The position numbers were made by a program, and so were the translations under genes. The notes below the pieces were generated by a model that ran no database searches, was not told the origin of the DNA, and saw only the letters and a program-made list of their open reading frames with translations. Below, in pieces: positions 50,081-64,000 of a stretch of 64,000 bases of DNA. Position 1 is the stretch's first letter, and each line of letters opens with the position of its first letter. The DNA comes from Syngnathus acus (Eukaryota; Chordata; Actinopteri; Syngnathiformes; Syngnathidae), in assembly GCF_901709675.1 (NCBI RefSeq), contig NC_051093.1, positions 2,873,053 through 2,937,052 of the forward strand, written 5' to 3'.

Positions 50081-50939
50081 ATGCAATACAGCTGGGCCGA
50101 AGCCGACTTTGAGCTTCCGCCGGGGGTGGACCCGCTGGGCAGCGCGGTGCCCGAGGACGGCCGACGTTACGTCATGTACCACGGGACCACTAGGCAGAGC
50201 GCCGAGCTCATCTTGTTGTCGGGATTCCGCCAGTCGCCCGACGGCATGCTGGGGCGCGGCGTCTATCTCAGCCGCGACCTGCAGAAGGCCAAGCGCTACC
50301 CACTCCATCATCCTGATGCCGACAAGGTTTTGGCAAGTTTGCTCTTCAAACCATAATCCCCCCCCCCCCCCCCCCCCCCCCAGCCCCGCTACATGCTTTC
50401 ACTATATTGATGCATCTTAAAGGACTCAGTAATTAGTTCACGGTCAGGCCTGGTCTCTCTACCCGAAGAAATACAGGGAGCCACTATATTACGCCATCTG
50501 GCGTCATCTTGATGCCAAGGAAACAGTTTGAAGTGACTTGAGGAGCTTCGTTCACTCAAAAGTAGCACTTTGATGCCCCCTTGTGGCACCAAAAGGCAAT
50601 TGTGAACTTTTGGCAGCCCAGTTGTCACTTGTGGAGGGCTCGCTCACTTTGACTGCATGTGAGGATGTGCACTTTGTGTTTTTTGTGTGTATGTCGGATG
50701 GTTTGAAGGTGGTGCTAAGGGTGGTGGTGGACGTGGGCCGCGTGATCTCCATCAGCTACCAGGGGCACCCGCGACAGAAGACGTGGCACGACGGGCGCTT
50801 CGGCCCCGTCTTCGACACGGCCTGGGTGCCCCCCCAGTGTGGCATGGTGCCCAGCGGACTGGAGGAAGACTGCGTGTGGGACCCCCAGCGGATCGCCATC
50901 CTCGACACCATCGTGCCAACGCCGCGCGTCATCGCATGA
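50081..50939 (+). CDS. GIG2-like protein (PARP-fold, interferon-inducible family)
   Basis: Two exons, 50081-50326 and 50709-50939, encode 158 residues, close to the size of fish GIG2 (grass carp reovirus-induced gene 2) proteins. That family is interferon-inducible in fish and has a fold related to the PARP catalytic domain. Seen are the NAD-site-like motif VMYHGTTRQSAELIL, GFRQSPDGMLGRGVYLSRDL, RVVVDVGRVISISYQGHP, KTWHDGRF and the family signature DTAWVPPQCGMVPSGLEEDC, followed by VWDPQRIAIL. His of YHGTT and Tyr of GVYLSRD align with the H-Y pair of PARPs. Whether it is enzymatically active is unknown. The intron carries a 24-bp C run. It lies between a zinc-finger gene and xylt1, all on the plus strand. 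Confidence 0.85.
50358..50381. repeat. Poly-C tract in the gig2-like intron
   Basis: 24 consecutive C bases 31 bp after the exon 1 donor. It could form C/G-rich structure and is a likely site of assembly or length error. Confidence 0.9.
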
Positions 50940-51299
50940 AGGTGACAGTCAGCAACAGTTGTCACCATCAAGTGAAAGTAAAACAAATACTTACTCTGTG
51001 CTTTTGTTTTGAAAGTGGCGCTTTTATTTTACATGCACACTTAGAAGAACGACATCGACCTGGCTCGTCTGTCAGCGTGGAAGAAGGAAGAAGAACAAAC
51101 GCAGCTGCATGTGAAGAAATATGCATGCGATACAGTGTTGACTTGACTCTCTGGCGGCCACGCGTGGCGTGGGCGTCCGCCTGCCACGCTCTCCTCTTTC
51201 CCTCCCTGTGCCAAAACCCCTCCCCTCCTCCCCGGTCGTCCCCCAGTCGTCCGCCGCCTCCGCCGCCAGCAGCCGCTCTCAAGCGGCGTCCAGGCGGCA
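50940..51299. other. gig2-xylt1 interval
   Basis: 360 bp. The left part is the gig2 3' UTR. The right part (51.18-51.30 kb) is C/T- and GC-rich (CCCTCCCC and CCGCC motifs), consistent with a TATA-less Sp1-type promoter for xylt1. Confidence 0.45.
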
Positions 51300-54200
51300 A
51301 TGAAGGCTCACGCGTGTCCCCGCAGGCTGGCTGTCAGTCTCCGCCTCCGCTCCCGGTCGGGGGTAGCGGCCGCAGCACTGGCCGTGCTGCTCATCCAGAC
51401 TCTGCTGGTGTGGAACTTCACCAGCCTGGATGGCTCGTCCGGCGGAGAGCGAAGCGGCCGCGAGAAGCGAGCCGTCGGCCGGGACAAAGCCGACTGGCAG
51501 CCGCCCAGGAGCGGGCTGCTGCGCAGGACCGAGTCGCCACCGCAGCCGTCGCAGCCGCCGGAGCTGGGAAACGCTGTCGGAAGACACAAGCTCCGAGCCG
51601 TAAGTGCTCTCTTTGTCCATGTCTAGGTGGCTGTATGTTTGTTTCTGCATGTGTTTGGACGCTCGCGAGTGATGTGCGGGCAGCGGATCTGGCAGCTGTG
51701 GGCAACTAGCGGGCAGAAGTCCACTCAGAAAAGAGGCAATTTAACGTAGCAATAGCTTGACAGAGAGCCCAAACGTCTATTGGAAAATATTCTTTCACAC
51801 ATTATGACAGGCGCTAACAGGCATGGGAGACTCCCAAATAAACGCCGATTGGTAAAAGTCAGCACACTTGTTCTGGAAATATATAAATGTGTACAATTCA
51901 TGCTAAAGTTATCCAGAAAAATCTATGATCGACAAGTTTGTCAAGAGAGTTTTGTGCCAGCCTGCTTAATGTCGACTGTGTCGACATAACATACACGAAT
52001 GTGAACGGAGACTTTAAATTGAACGCTGATTGGAAGCACTCGTGACATAAACAAAAAATAATTTCATTTCTTCAACCATTTGTAACGCTATTAACAAATG
52101 TCTCATTTATCAAGCGTTTTTTGGAAACTTGACATCAAATTCAAAGTTGGGAGTTCAGAAAGTTACTGTACTCTTATAATGTTATGCATTTTCATATATA
52201 TAATATATATTTAATATATACAATGACTATTATTACTGCTGCACAGATGAGATCAGAGACACACTAAAGCAGCAGCATTTAATTGATGCAGTATGACAAA
52301 AAATAGGTGGAATTCTTTTCATTCTATTCATTATGTCAGTACTCTTATTTTAATGTAGAGTAATTACGGAGATGCTAATTTTCGCTTGCCCGTCAGTGGT
52401 GTTTTACTTCGTGTGTTAGCATTAAGCTGGTGCGTTGAAGTGAAATTGGAGGTTTTCCCACCCCCAGGTGAAGAGTGAAGTCTTGCGGTTTTGCCTCGCT
52501 ACTTCTTGTTTTGCTTTGGTGAGGAAGGCGAGGGTGGGGCCGCCCTTGCTTTTTTACATCCTTTCATTATACTGCACCCGCTCCCTCTCATCTTCCCTTT
52601 GTGTGTGTGTGTGTGTGTGATGTGACATTAAAAGTGCGGCGGGCCAGACGTGGCATTTGACGTTTGGGGTGAATGATGTGAAATGGTGGACGTGGTTCTT
52701 GCATGGATGCAATTGTGACTTGGGACAAAATGTCCTCCGTCCTGAAGGTGGCGCCATATGAAGCGAGTCTACATTCCAAGGCCAATGCCGCAATTGGGTG
52801 TGACCAGTGACTTGATGAAAGTTCACTGGAAGTTGATTGTGACGTAATGAAAGGCCACTGTTAGCTGCTTGCTGGTCGCCACGGTGACGGCGCCACTGGC
52901 CCTAGCTCACCTATCGTGAGAAAAGATCATTCTTTTCTAGTCTTTGTTTTGCGCTCTCAGGACCCCCGCTGCTCGCCCGCATGCCCGCCGACCTGTCAAC
53001 GGGCACATTTAAGTCTTGCGTCGCTATGGCAGCAGTGGGCCAAACGCCACACTGACCCTGCTGGGACCAGTCGACACTCATGTGGATGACTTTAAAACAA
53101 GTCTTCATCATTTTGACATCAACAACAAGCCCTGAACTCAAATCAATAATTTCAAGTTTTGCCAGTGTAGATAATAAAAGCCGTCCAGATGGCTGGAAAG
53201 TGATCCGAAAGCTAAATGGGCGGCTAAAACGCAGATGAAGAAGAAGCAGCTTTCCCACCGGCCGGATGAGCCGGGATTACGACAGGATTATAATCCATCG
53301 CTCTATTCTCAAAAAAACAAAATTTCACATTGTAGCTTTCGGGTTTTTGTGTTGGCGTATTTTGTGTGTCCCCTGACTGGACAAGCCAAAAGTCACAGCA
53401 ACTTTTTTATTTTTAATCCTATTGATGTGATGACTCAGTTGCCGGTTTTAAAAATGAATTGTGGCCTTTGAACACTAAAATTCCCCATCTGCTCTATTGT
53501 GGGTGGGTATGTGTGTGTGTGTTTGTGTGGGTGTGTGTGTGAGTGTGTATGAGTGATGGTGGGAGTCGCCCAAGCACGGTGCCGTCTACGTGAGTGTAAA
53601 TGTTTTTTTTTTTAAGGCAAACAGCTCGATGTCAATGTCCTGAGTGTTCTCACTTAGTGTTTGTGTTAGTGTTGGCCTCCAACCAGCGGGGGCAGCGCAT
53701 GCTGAAGTGGCGCCATCTTGCAAACAGAAGTCATTTGAAAACACTTCGAGATTGAATCTCACGTTCCTTTCACACATTCATATTCTGTAGCAATCCAGTC
53801 ACTCACTCAATTTCACGGCCCACACAAAAAGACCAGATGGCAGATTCAAACCCAGAACTTCTGGTCTTTGAGACCAGACTTTGTTCCCACTAGTGCTGCC
53901 ATTTTCACGTTTGTCCGTCCGCATGCCTGCCTGCCATTCCTCGGAGCTGACTTAATGAAAGCTTGCATGCCTAGCCCATGGGGGACACGCCCTCTTGCGT
54001 GTGCGCGCGTCACGCATGTTCGCTTAAACATGACGACTCACACCGAAGACAGATATAGCACCATGTGGGATATGAAAATAGTCACCGAAGTCATGTGGTT
54101 TAGCGCACACACACATGCACACACACACACGCACACACACACACACACACGCATACACTCTCATTGTGGCAAAAGTAAAGTTGGTCCACCTGCGTGACAC

Positions 54201-54854
54201 ACACACAGGGGTTAAAGGTCGTCTATTATTATTTTGCAGGAAGTAAAGCATGTAGTGGCAGCATGAAGCCTTCGGAACATTCAAAATGCAACTTTGACAG
54301 CAACGTCGCAATTACATTTGAAATAGTTTGAATTTGAAATGACATCAAAGCTGAATGATGGCTGTCAAAAGTTCAATTTCATCAAATGTCAGGTAGCATC
54401 TTACTAAAGGCAATCACTCTCTGTCTCCCCCTTCAGGACATTTACCGCTCGCACCGGCCCAAAGAGAAGCGATATCTGTCCCCCGACAGCAACAACAACG
54501 AGAACTCGGTCCCCAAAGACTTGGAGCACGTGGACGGCGCCCACCTGGGAAAACCACGCCAGCGACCCGACGGCAAAACGCAAAACGTGCCGGCAAAAGC
54601 GGCTGAGCGAGCTGTCGCGCTCCCTCGGGCGGCAATTGGTGGCTGGTCGTCGACAGTGCCGCCGAGCATTGCCCCCTCGCCGGCATCAATGACCAAGTGC
54701 GAGATGGGCAGCAAAGAAGTCATCTCGGCGCTATCGCGGGCCAAAAGTCGTGAGTGTCGTCAGCGGATTGCCGATGTCTACTGCCGCCACAAGGACAACG
54801 TCCTCATGCCGACTAAACTACCCACCTACTGCCCCCTGCAGGGTGAGACGAGCA

Positions 54855-54911
<57 letters not shown>

Positions 54912-57900
54912 GGATGTGAAATGCATTTCCACTGGGGCCTGACTTTTGTTGGCACCTGATTCCACTTGTGTGCAGCATAACAGCTGCAGCACCATGTTGG
55001 GTTTGAAAACCGGGCTCCACTAATAGTATTGTTTGTCGATTTGTTGATGGGGACCGAATTTTTTTTTCATGTGTGTCCACACAAGGCTGTGTGTCGGCAG
55101 ATGAGCGGAAAACCAACGTCAGCACGTTTGTCTTTGCACACGTGTGGACGTGTCCTTTGTCCAAACGGAAAAGGCCAGTATGCGTCTGTGAGATCTTCCG
55201 ACGTAATTACACCCTCATCCCACTTATTCTGGGATGTGCTGACTAATGACTTCCATGTCGGCGCTTTTTATTTTTGATGGCGGGCCCCACCCGAAGCCAA
55301 AACTAACCCCCAATCCCACTCTCAACCGGCAGGCAGGGCGGGAGCCTCGCCTTTGACATGGCAAGGGACGGGGCGTCCTCCCCACGGTGGGCCAGCCTGT
55401 AGTTAGTGGTGACAATCCCTCAAGCTCCGTGCAAGCCCTGGCAGCCCACCCCGGTCACGCAACACGTGATGAGAATGTCACGGATGAGCAAACATTGGAG
55501 CCACATGAGGTGCAAGAGCACGTGGGCCAACTCATTTATCGATGACATGAAAGGAGAAAAGGACCCAATGACTTTAAAAGTTCTCATTCCTTTCACTGTA
55601 TTGAATTCACTGACTGACTCCTCCCCCCTGGCAGGAAAAGTGAGCGTGAACATCCAATGGGACGAGGAGGACGCGTCGGAGCGGGCAACGTCGTCGCCGG
55701 TGCGTCTGGCCTTCGTGCTGGTGGTGCACGGGCGTGCCTCACGCCAATTCCACCGCCTCTTTAAGGCCATCTACCACACGGCGCACTTCTATTACATCCA
55801 CGTGGACCAGGTGACATGCACGCACACACGCACCGTGACATCATCGCCGCTAACCCCCTCCAACCCGCCCCCTCCTCCCAGAGGTCGGACTTCCTTCACC
55901 GCGAGGTGACTCTGCTGGCCGGCCAGTACGCCAACGTGCGCGTGACGCCGTGGAGGATGGCCACCATCTGGGGCGGCGCCAGCTTGCTGGCCATGTACCT
56001 GCGCGCCATGGAGGACCTGCTGGACATGCACGATTGGTCCTGGGACTTCTTCGTCAACCTCAGCGCCGCTGACTACCCAGTCAGGTGAGCCGAGCGGAGA
56101 CTTATTTTCTCCAAATTCTTCACGATTTAAATGTTTATGTTGTAACTGTAAAGACAAAGATATATTTCCATGTTCGATAAGGGCATGCAGCACTCATATT
56201 GACGCCTCAGTCGCTCTGGGCAGTTATGGCGGCAAAAAAATAGCCCAGCCGATTGGTAGCGTCATTTGCATGTCAATAGACGCCCCCCCCCTAAAATTGA
56301 TGTCACAGTCATGGCAACATCAATAGCTGCGACGTCAGCCAGCGCAGGGACATTGAGTCAATACAAAAAGATGTGTGTGTGTTTGTTGTCGGGCTGGGCT
56401 ATGAATCCATTTCATTGATTTATTAGAGTGAATTGTTCATGACCACTTTTCCAAATCGATTATTTTTGCACTGTTACATGAACAAGATGAAGCCCTCAAG
56501 TCATTTTAAATGCGAGATTGGCCTGCCCTTGTGTGTGGTGTGTTTGGTCGTCGCCTAACCTCGCATTGTCCTGGCAGGACCAACAATCAGCTGGTGTCCT
56601 TCTTGTCCAAATATCGCCACCTCAACTTTATCAAGTCTCACGGACGAGACAACACCCGGTGAGCGACGCCCTCTAACCCCGCCCCCACCCCGAGGTAGCC
56701 GTCATCTTATTGGATGTCCTGTCAGTTTTATCCGCAAGCAGGGCCTGGACCGCCTCTTCCTGGAGTGCGATACGCACATGTGGCGTCTCGGGGACCGCAA
56801 AATCCCGGAAGGCATCGCCGTGGACGGCGGCTCCGACTGGTTCCTGCTCAACCGAGCCTTCGTGGAGTACGTGGTCCGATCCACCGATGAGCTGGTCGCC
56901 GGCTTGAAGCGGTTCTACGCCTTCACGCTTCTTCCTGCCGAGGTAGTAATCCTGTGAAGTTACTGACTTTCAACATTTCTAATCAAGTCAAATATGACGG
57001 GCTCTTGTTTGTTGGTCCGAGCGCCGTGCCAACACCTAACACACTCTCCGCTGCCCCCTGCAGTCGTTCTTCCACACGGTGCTGGACAACAGTGCCCTCT
57101 GTGGCAGCATGGTGGACAACAACCTGAGGCTGACCAACTGGAACCGCAAGCTGGGCTGCAAATGTCAGTACAAGCACATCGTGGATTGGTGCGGCTGCTC
57201 GCCCAACGACTTCAAGCCCGCCGACATGCCGCGCTTCTTGGTAAAACACACACACACACACACACTTTGAGGGGTAAAATGCAGCCCCCGTAGCCAGTGT
57301 GACTTAGCAATCATAAATGCGGCAGACATGTCACTCACGAGTTTAACCACAAAAAAAGTCTCAAGACCAAGACGTCATAGCAAGCCTACCATTTCGCTTT
57401 CAAGTGGCCATTTTTATGATTATCTTCCGACGGCGCAATGTTGTTATTAGAATGTAAAGATTAGAGAGCGGCAGATGCATCGCAACAGGAAGCATTTGTC
57501 ATCTATGGATATTTCTGGGCCTTAAAAAAAAAACTAGCAAAGACTCCCGTGTGTTGTGCCGTCCACTTTTCCACCCGCGCCGGGAATAACTTTGACAAAT
57601 TAGCAGTGCGTCTGAGCCGCGGGCCTCCGGGAGCTGGCGGCTGATCCAGGAAGCAGCTGCTGTATTTTTAGACGCCTCCTGACTTCCAACCCGTCATTAA
57701 AGCAAGTTCGCGGACAGTCGCGGCTCATGCCGCCGCTTTCTTGCCGTTAGGGGCGCCCAAGATTAAGGTTAAGATTATAAGATTTTTTTTTTTTTAAATA
57801 ACAACCTTCATCAGTGGCCATGAAAGAGGCCTGATATGTCGGTAGTCCTCCACTTGAAACTTGCCTCTGACTTGCACACTTACGAGTTCCTCCTCCTTTT

Positions 57901-58518
57901 TGGGGCAGCAAACGTCGCGCCCCACCTTCTTTGCCAGGAAGTTCGAAGCCAGTGTCAGCCAGGAAATAATCAACCAATTGGACGCGCACTTGTTTGGGGC
58001 TCCGGCACCGGGCCTGCCGGGCCTGAGCGCGTACTGGGAGAACGTCTACGAGCGGGAGACGGACGGCGCAGACGGCTTGACGGACGCCGCGCTCAGCCAC
58101 TACCACGCCTTTGCCCGCTTGGGCCTGGAGCGTGCGGCCGCCGCCGCCTCGCTGCGGGGTCGCGCTGCCCACGACACCTGCAGGTACCAAAACGTTGTGG
58201 TTGAAAAGTTGCCATCAATGACCGGACGCTCAAACGTCCCAAGGCAATGAACTCACCAGCAAAGCTCAACGTTCGCTACCGTTTGCCAACTTTTACTAAT
58301 GCTAGCCAAGCTTAGCTTGTATGGGTGCACAATCGGCCTTCAGTTTCTGTATGAGTGTGTGCGTGCGTGTGTGTGTGTAGGTGTGCGTATGTTTGAGTTG
58401 GTCTCCCTCACAAGCTACAAGGAACTCCTTGTTCATGTTTGGGTGGGACGTGTGTCTGTTGAAGAAAGGTTTGTCTGTTACAAAACTGTTAAAATGTATT
58501 TGACTTCATCACCTCAAG

Positions 58519-58603
<85 letters not shown>

Positions 58604-59786
58604 GTGTGTGTTAACTAAAAACCTCAACCCTAAAAAGTGTCTGCATGCTAGCTGTAAAATGTTTACACGTTTGTTCGAGTCAAATGTGCGCGTGTGCGTT
58701 TTAGGTACGAGGCAACAGGCCACCCCACGTCCGTGCACATGTACTTTGTGTCGGACCAGTTCCAGGGCTACCTGGTGCGCCACACGGCGCTCAACCGAGC
58801 CTCTGCTCAGACGGAGACTCTGGAGACCTGGGTGACTCCCCGGGAACTTTTTAGCTTCGGCGGACCCCCCAACCCTGCCAACAGGCTGCAGCACTTACAG
58901 GTCACACACAAAAATGGAGCTAAAAGCCAACAAAGCTGCTCTAAAAGCAAACTAGAACTTACTGAAGCTGGACAATTAGTGTTCCGTGCTCTGATTTGTC
59001 TGGCGTGTGTGCAGGTGGGGGCGGACTGGGACGCCAAGGAGCGCATGTTCCGCCGGCGCGGCGGGCCGCTGGGGCCCGAAGACGAGGTGTCGGCGGCGCA
59101 GCGCTGGAGTCGTGCTGCGAATAATCTAACGGCGACGGTGGTGTGGATCGACCCCACCAACGTGATCGCCGCCACCTACGATATCCACGTGGACGCCAAC
59201 GCAGACGTCACTCACTACCGCCCTCCGTTGGCGGCGCCCCTTCGCCCCGGCGTCTGGACCCTCAGGATCCTCAACCGCTGGAGTCCGCTGGGACAGACAC
59301 GCTTTCTCATTGCTCCGTTGCAGTTTCGCCGGCGGCGGCCCATCACGCAAGGTCTGAATGCAATGACAGTTAAATGTTAGAATGTTGTGATATAAAAACA
59401 CCGGACCAATTAGAGTTTCAAAGTAAGTTTTTAAAATGATTTATTGTTTGTTTGTAGAGGAGGCACGCGTGGCCCACGGCGGCCCGTCAGGTCGGACATA
59501 CATGGAGCAGAGCTTCCACGGGCTGAACCCGGTGCTGCGCCTGCCGCTCAGCTTGAACGCGGTGGAGGAAGCGGAGGCCAACGCCGGCCTGACGGGAGAG
59601 CCGCTGCGCCGCTGGATGGACCACCTGCTGGTTGGTTTCTGGACGGCAGCCGGCGTGTGCTCTGCCGGCCCCGCCCCCTCCGCATGCCACGTCCTGCCGC
59701 TCTGCCGCCGTACCGCCTGGAGCTCGGACAGCCCTGACCCCAAATCCCAAGTGGGGCCGGCCGGGCTCGACGGCCGCATCAGGTAA
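51300..59786 (+). CDS. xylt1: Xylosyltransferase 1
   Basis: Eleven exons: 51300-51599, 54437-54842, 55635-55810, 55882-56084, 56578-56658, 56726-56942, 57064-57240, 57909-58183, 58705-58900, 59015-59351 and 59458-59786 (898 residues; human about 959). It is a type II Golgi enzyme that moves xylose from UDP-xylose to serine of proteoglycan cores, starting the GAG linker. Seen are a membrane anchor near residues 22-38 ([17 protein letters not shown]), a variable stem with HRPKEKR and NENSVPKD, and a GT14 catalytic domain ([99 protein letters not shown]). Then come the Cys-rich [20 protein letters not shown], a C-terminal Xylo_C domain, and the ending SPDPKSQVG...[25 protein letters not shown] and SFHGLNPVL favour XYLT1 over XYLT2. 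It is convergent with kat8. Confidence 0.95.
51600..54436. other. xylt1: xylt1 intron 1
   Basis: At 2.8 kb this is the largest intron in the window. It is AT-rich with a TG-rich tract (53.51-53.56 kb), a CA tract (54.11-54.16 kb) and TATA-like alternating AT near 52.19-52.23 kb. No nested gene was recognised. First introns often host enhancers, but nothing specific is visible. Confidence 0.6.
54857..54909. repeat. (CA)n tract next to the xylt1 exon 2 donor
   Basis: A perfect CA tract of 26 units starting 14 bp after the exon 2 splice donor (54843). CA repeats at this position can bind hnRNP L and modulate splicing. Confidence 0.95.
58521..58611. repeat. (TG)n microsatellite in xylt1 intron 8
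   Basis: 91 bp of TG with one CG interruption near 58599, about 95 bp before the exon 9 acceptor. Confidence 0.95.
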
Positions 59787-61029
59787 CCTCGGAACCTGGC
59801 ACGGCGCCACTTTTGTTTTAAAGGTCCGCGCGCCTTCATCATGCCACCTAAGCGCCGACAAGTTCAATAGTACAAGAACATTTTGCATTTCAATGATGTA
59901 GGAGGCATTTTCCTCCCACTCAAATTGATCATCTTTATTTATTTGGGAAATCATTTTTATTATATATGATACCAAAATGTTAATTAAAATGCATTTATTC
60001 ATTTTATATTCTTTTTATCTCATTAAATAGGTGGTTTATTCTCATAGTATGTTTTTATATAATAGTTCATTCCTAAATGTTTATTATTTCTAAATAATAC
60101 AATACAAATAAGAACCTGTTTAATACAAATAAGACCCTAACCCTTAACCCTATCATTAGTTTTACATTTTCTTTTTTAAACTTATACAATCTAAAAATCA
60201 AAGGACAAAAGTTTTCTATGCCACAATTTTTCCATTAGCAAAATTGAATATGAATTGTTTTAATTCATTCATAATATAATAAAAATAAAATAATGATAAA
60301 ATAAATAAAATAAATAAATAATTTCGCTGTAACAATGTGGCATTCATTAAACGATTGATTTGTTATAATACATCAAATGTAGGGATTCAGATCATGATTG
60401 CAAATTCAATGAGTAGTTTTTTCTTAAGTTTAAAAAATGAAAGCACAAGATTTTCTTGTCCCGTTTGGCTGTTTTCCTCATGTCATAAAAGAGCAAAACT
60501 GCCCTTTGACCGTTGTTCACTTCCTGCTTGTTTCACAGAAAGTGATGTCACGACGTCATTGTACACGAAAAAAATGGATGTGGTGTGCATGCGAGTGTGT
60601 GTAAAGTCCGCGCACTTTCCAGTGTTGGGCCCCCAAGGGGCAGCCGGTGCCCAGGTAGACACAAATGACAAAACAGCAAATATTTATTTATTTTGTTTTC
60701 TTTTCTGTTGGAATGTGTTGACAACATATTTATTGTCTGTTACCATGGCGATAGAGGAGCACTGGATACAACGTGCCTCAGAGTCCTTCGTGAGACTCAC
60801 GATTAAAAACGACAAGCCAAAAGTTGAATGTGGTGAATGAAAGCTGAACACTGTGAGATTTCAAAGCTGCCTCACATTTTGGACTTTATTTAAGATGAGA
60901 AATTAATATAAATGAATGTCTATTTAAGTTTGTTGCTCATTTGTTATGAACTGAAAAGACTTTTTGTCGCTGCTCTTTGTCGTGCCTTTTGTGTTCCACA
61001 TGGACACCTTCAAAAACTTTTGGAAACAA

Positions 61030-61035
61030 AATAAA
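61030..61035 (+). other. xylt1: Likely xylt1 distal polyadenylation signal
   Basis: AATAAA followed by a GT/T-rich element (CCCTCTTTTTGTCTTTGT). It implies a 1.2-kb 3' UTR; nearer AT-rich hexamers around 60.30 kb are alternatives. Confidence 0.45.
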
Positions 61036-61221
61036 CAACTTAGACAAAGATATAATGTCCCTCTTTTTGTCTTTGTATTATATACAGAACTGCATTGCTG
61101 CCATGGTCACAAGAATTGAGATTTAATCACACACACACACGCGCGCACACACACACATATACACACACATTCAGTGCATCCACAGACGGATGTCACGAGT
61201 CCACATGTGACAATGTTTTCC

Positions 61222-61227
61222 TTTATT
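61222..61227 (-). other. kat8: kat8 polyadenylation signal
   Basis: TTTATT on the plus strand (AATAAA on minus), 59 bp past the kat8 stop codon. Confidence 0.65.
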
Positions 61228-61285
61228 ATAAAAAAGTAGCAAGACACACTGTATGGCACATATTTACACAGATGGCGGCTTCTTG

Positions 61286-64000
<2,715 letters not shown>

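Larger units (their letters stand above)
59787..61285. other. Convergent xylt1-kat8 interval
   Basis: It holds the two 3' UTRs. It is strongly AT-rich at 59.9-60.35 kb, with a short telomere-like stretch (CCCTAACCCTTAACCCTA) near 60.13 kb and a CA tract at 61.13-61.17 kb between the two polyadenylation signals. Confidence 0.55.

Noticed and set aside
51300-59786. Alternative identity as xylt2
   Set aside because: [29 protein letters not shown] and the NENSVPKD stem match XYLT1 better than XYLT2.
60123-60147. Telomere-like CCCTAACCCTTAACCCTA stretch
   Set aside because: Only about three imperfect units in AT-rich DNA; too short for an interstitial telomeric site.

Overview
The window is a compact stretch of a ray-finned (teleost) fish genome. 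The evidence is spliced vertebrate genes with short GT-AG introns, long TG/CA microsatellites, a polymerase III tRNA gene, a teleost-type GIG2 immune gene and a fish-type C2H2 zinc-finger gene. Gene density is high: about one gene per 5 kb, and multi-exon genes such as mprip and xylt1 occupy only 7-9 kb. Species cannot be fixed from the sequence. I identified genes by recalling protein families and reconstructing exons by eye; no search was run.

Left part (1-18 kb): smim36 (-), tmem100 (-), pctp (+) and noggin (+). This order matches, from memory, human 17q22, except that ANKFN1, which lies between PCTP and NOG in human, is not seen. The 6.7 kb between pctp and nog holds a 123-bp TG repeat, GC-rich blocks that may be regulatory, a decayed non-LTR retrotransposon and a possible orphan first exon.

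Middle (18-42 kb): mprip (19 coding exons, cytoskeletal Rho/myosin phosphatase scaffold), a short RAI1/TCF20-like extended-PHD protein, tRNA-Gly(CCC) on the minus strand, a rasip1 gene with a RADIL-like C-terminal PDZ domain (17 coding exons), and grap2/GADS (SH3-SH2-SH3 adaptor).

Right part (44-64 kb): a somatostatin receptor (best fit sstr3) with a 63-bp intron, a 16-finger C2H2 protein built from three copies of a five-finger cassette, a GIG2-like PARP-fold gene, xylt1 (11 coding exons, proteoglycan linker xylosyltransferase), and kat8/MOF on the minus strand, whose first exon is cut by the right edge. xylt1 and kat8 are tail to tail, with polyadenylation signals about 190 bp apart.

These genes do not form one pathway. 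They are an ancestral linkage block whose human counterparts, from memory, are spread over chromosomes 16p, 17, 19q and 22q. Points most worth a second look are the PDZ-bearing rasip1, the compact ePHD protein with several SUMO-interaction-like motifs, the triplicated zinc-finger cassette, the early C-terminus of mprip, and the sstr3 mini-intron, whose retention would give a receptor truncated after TM5.
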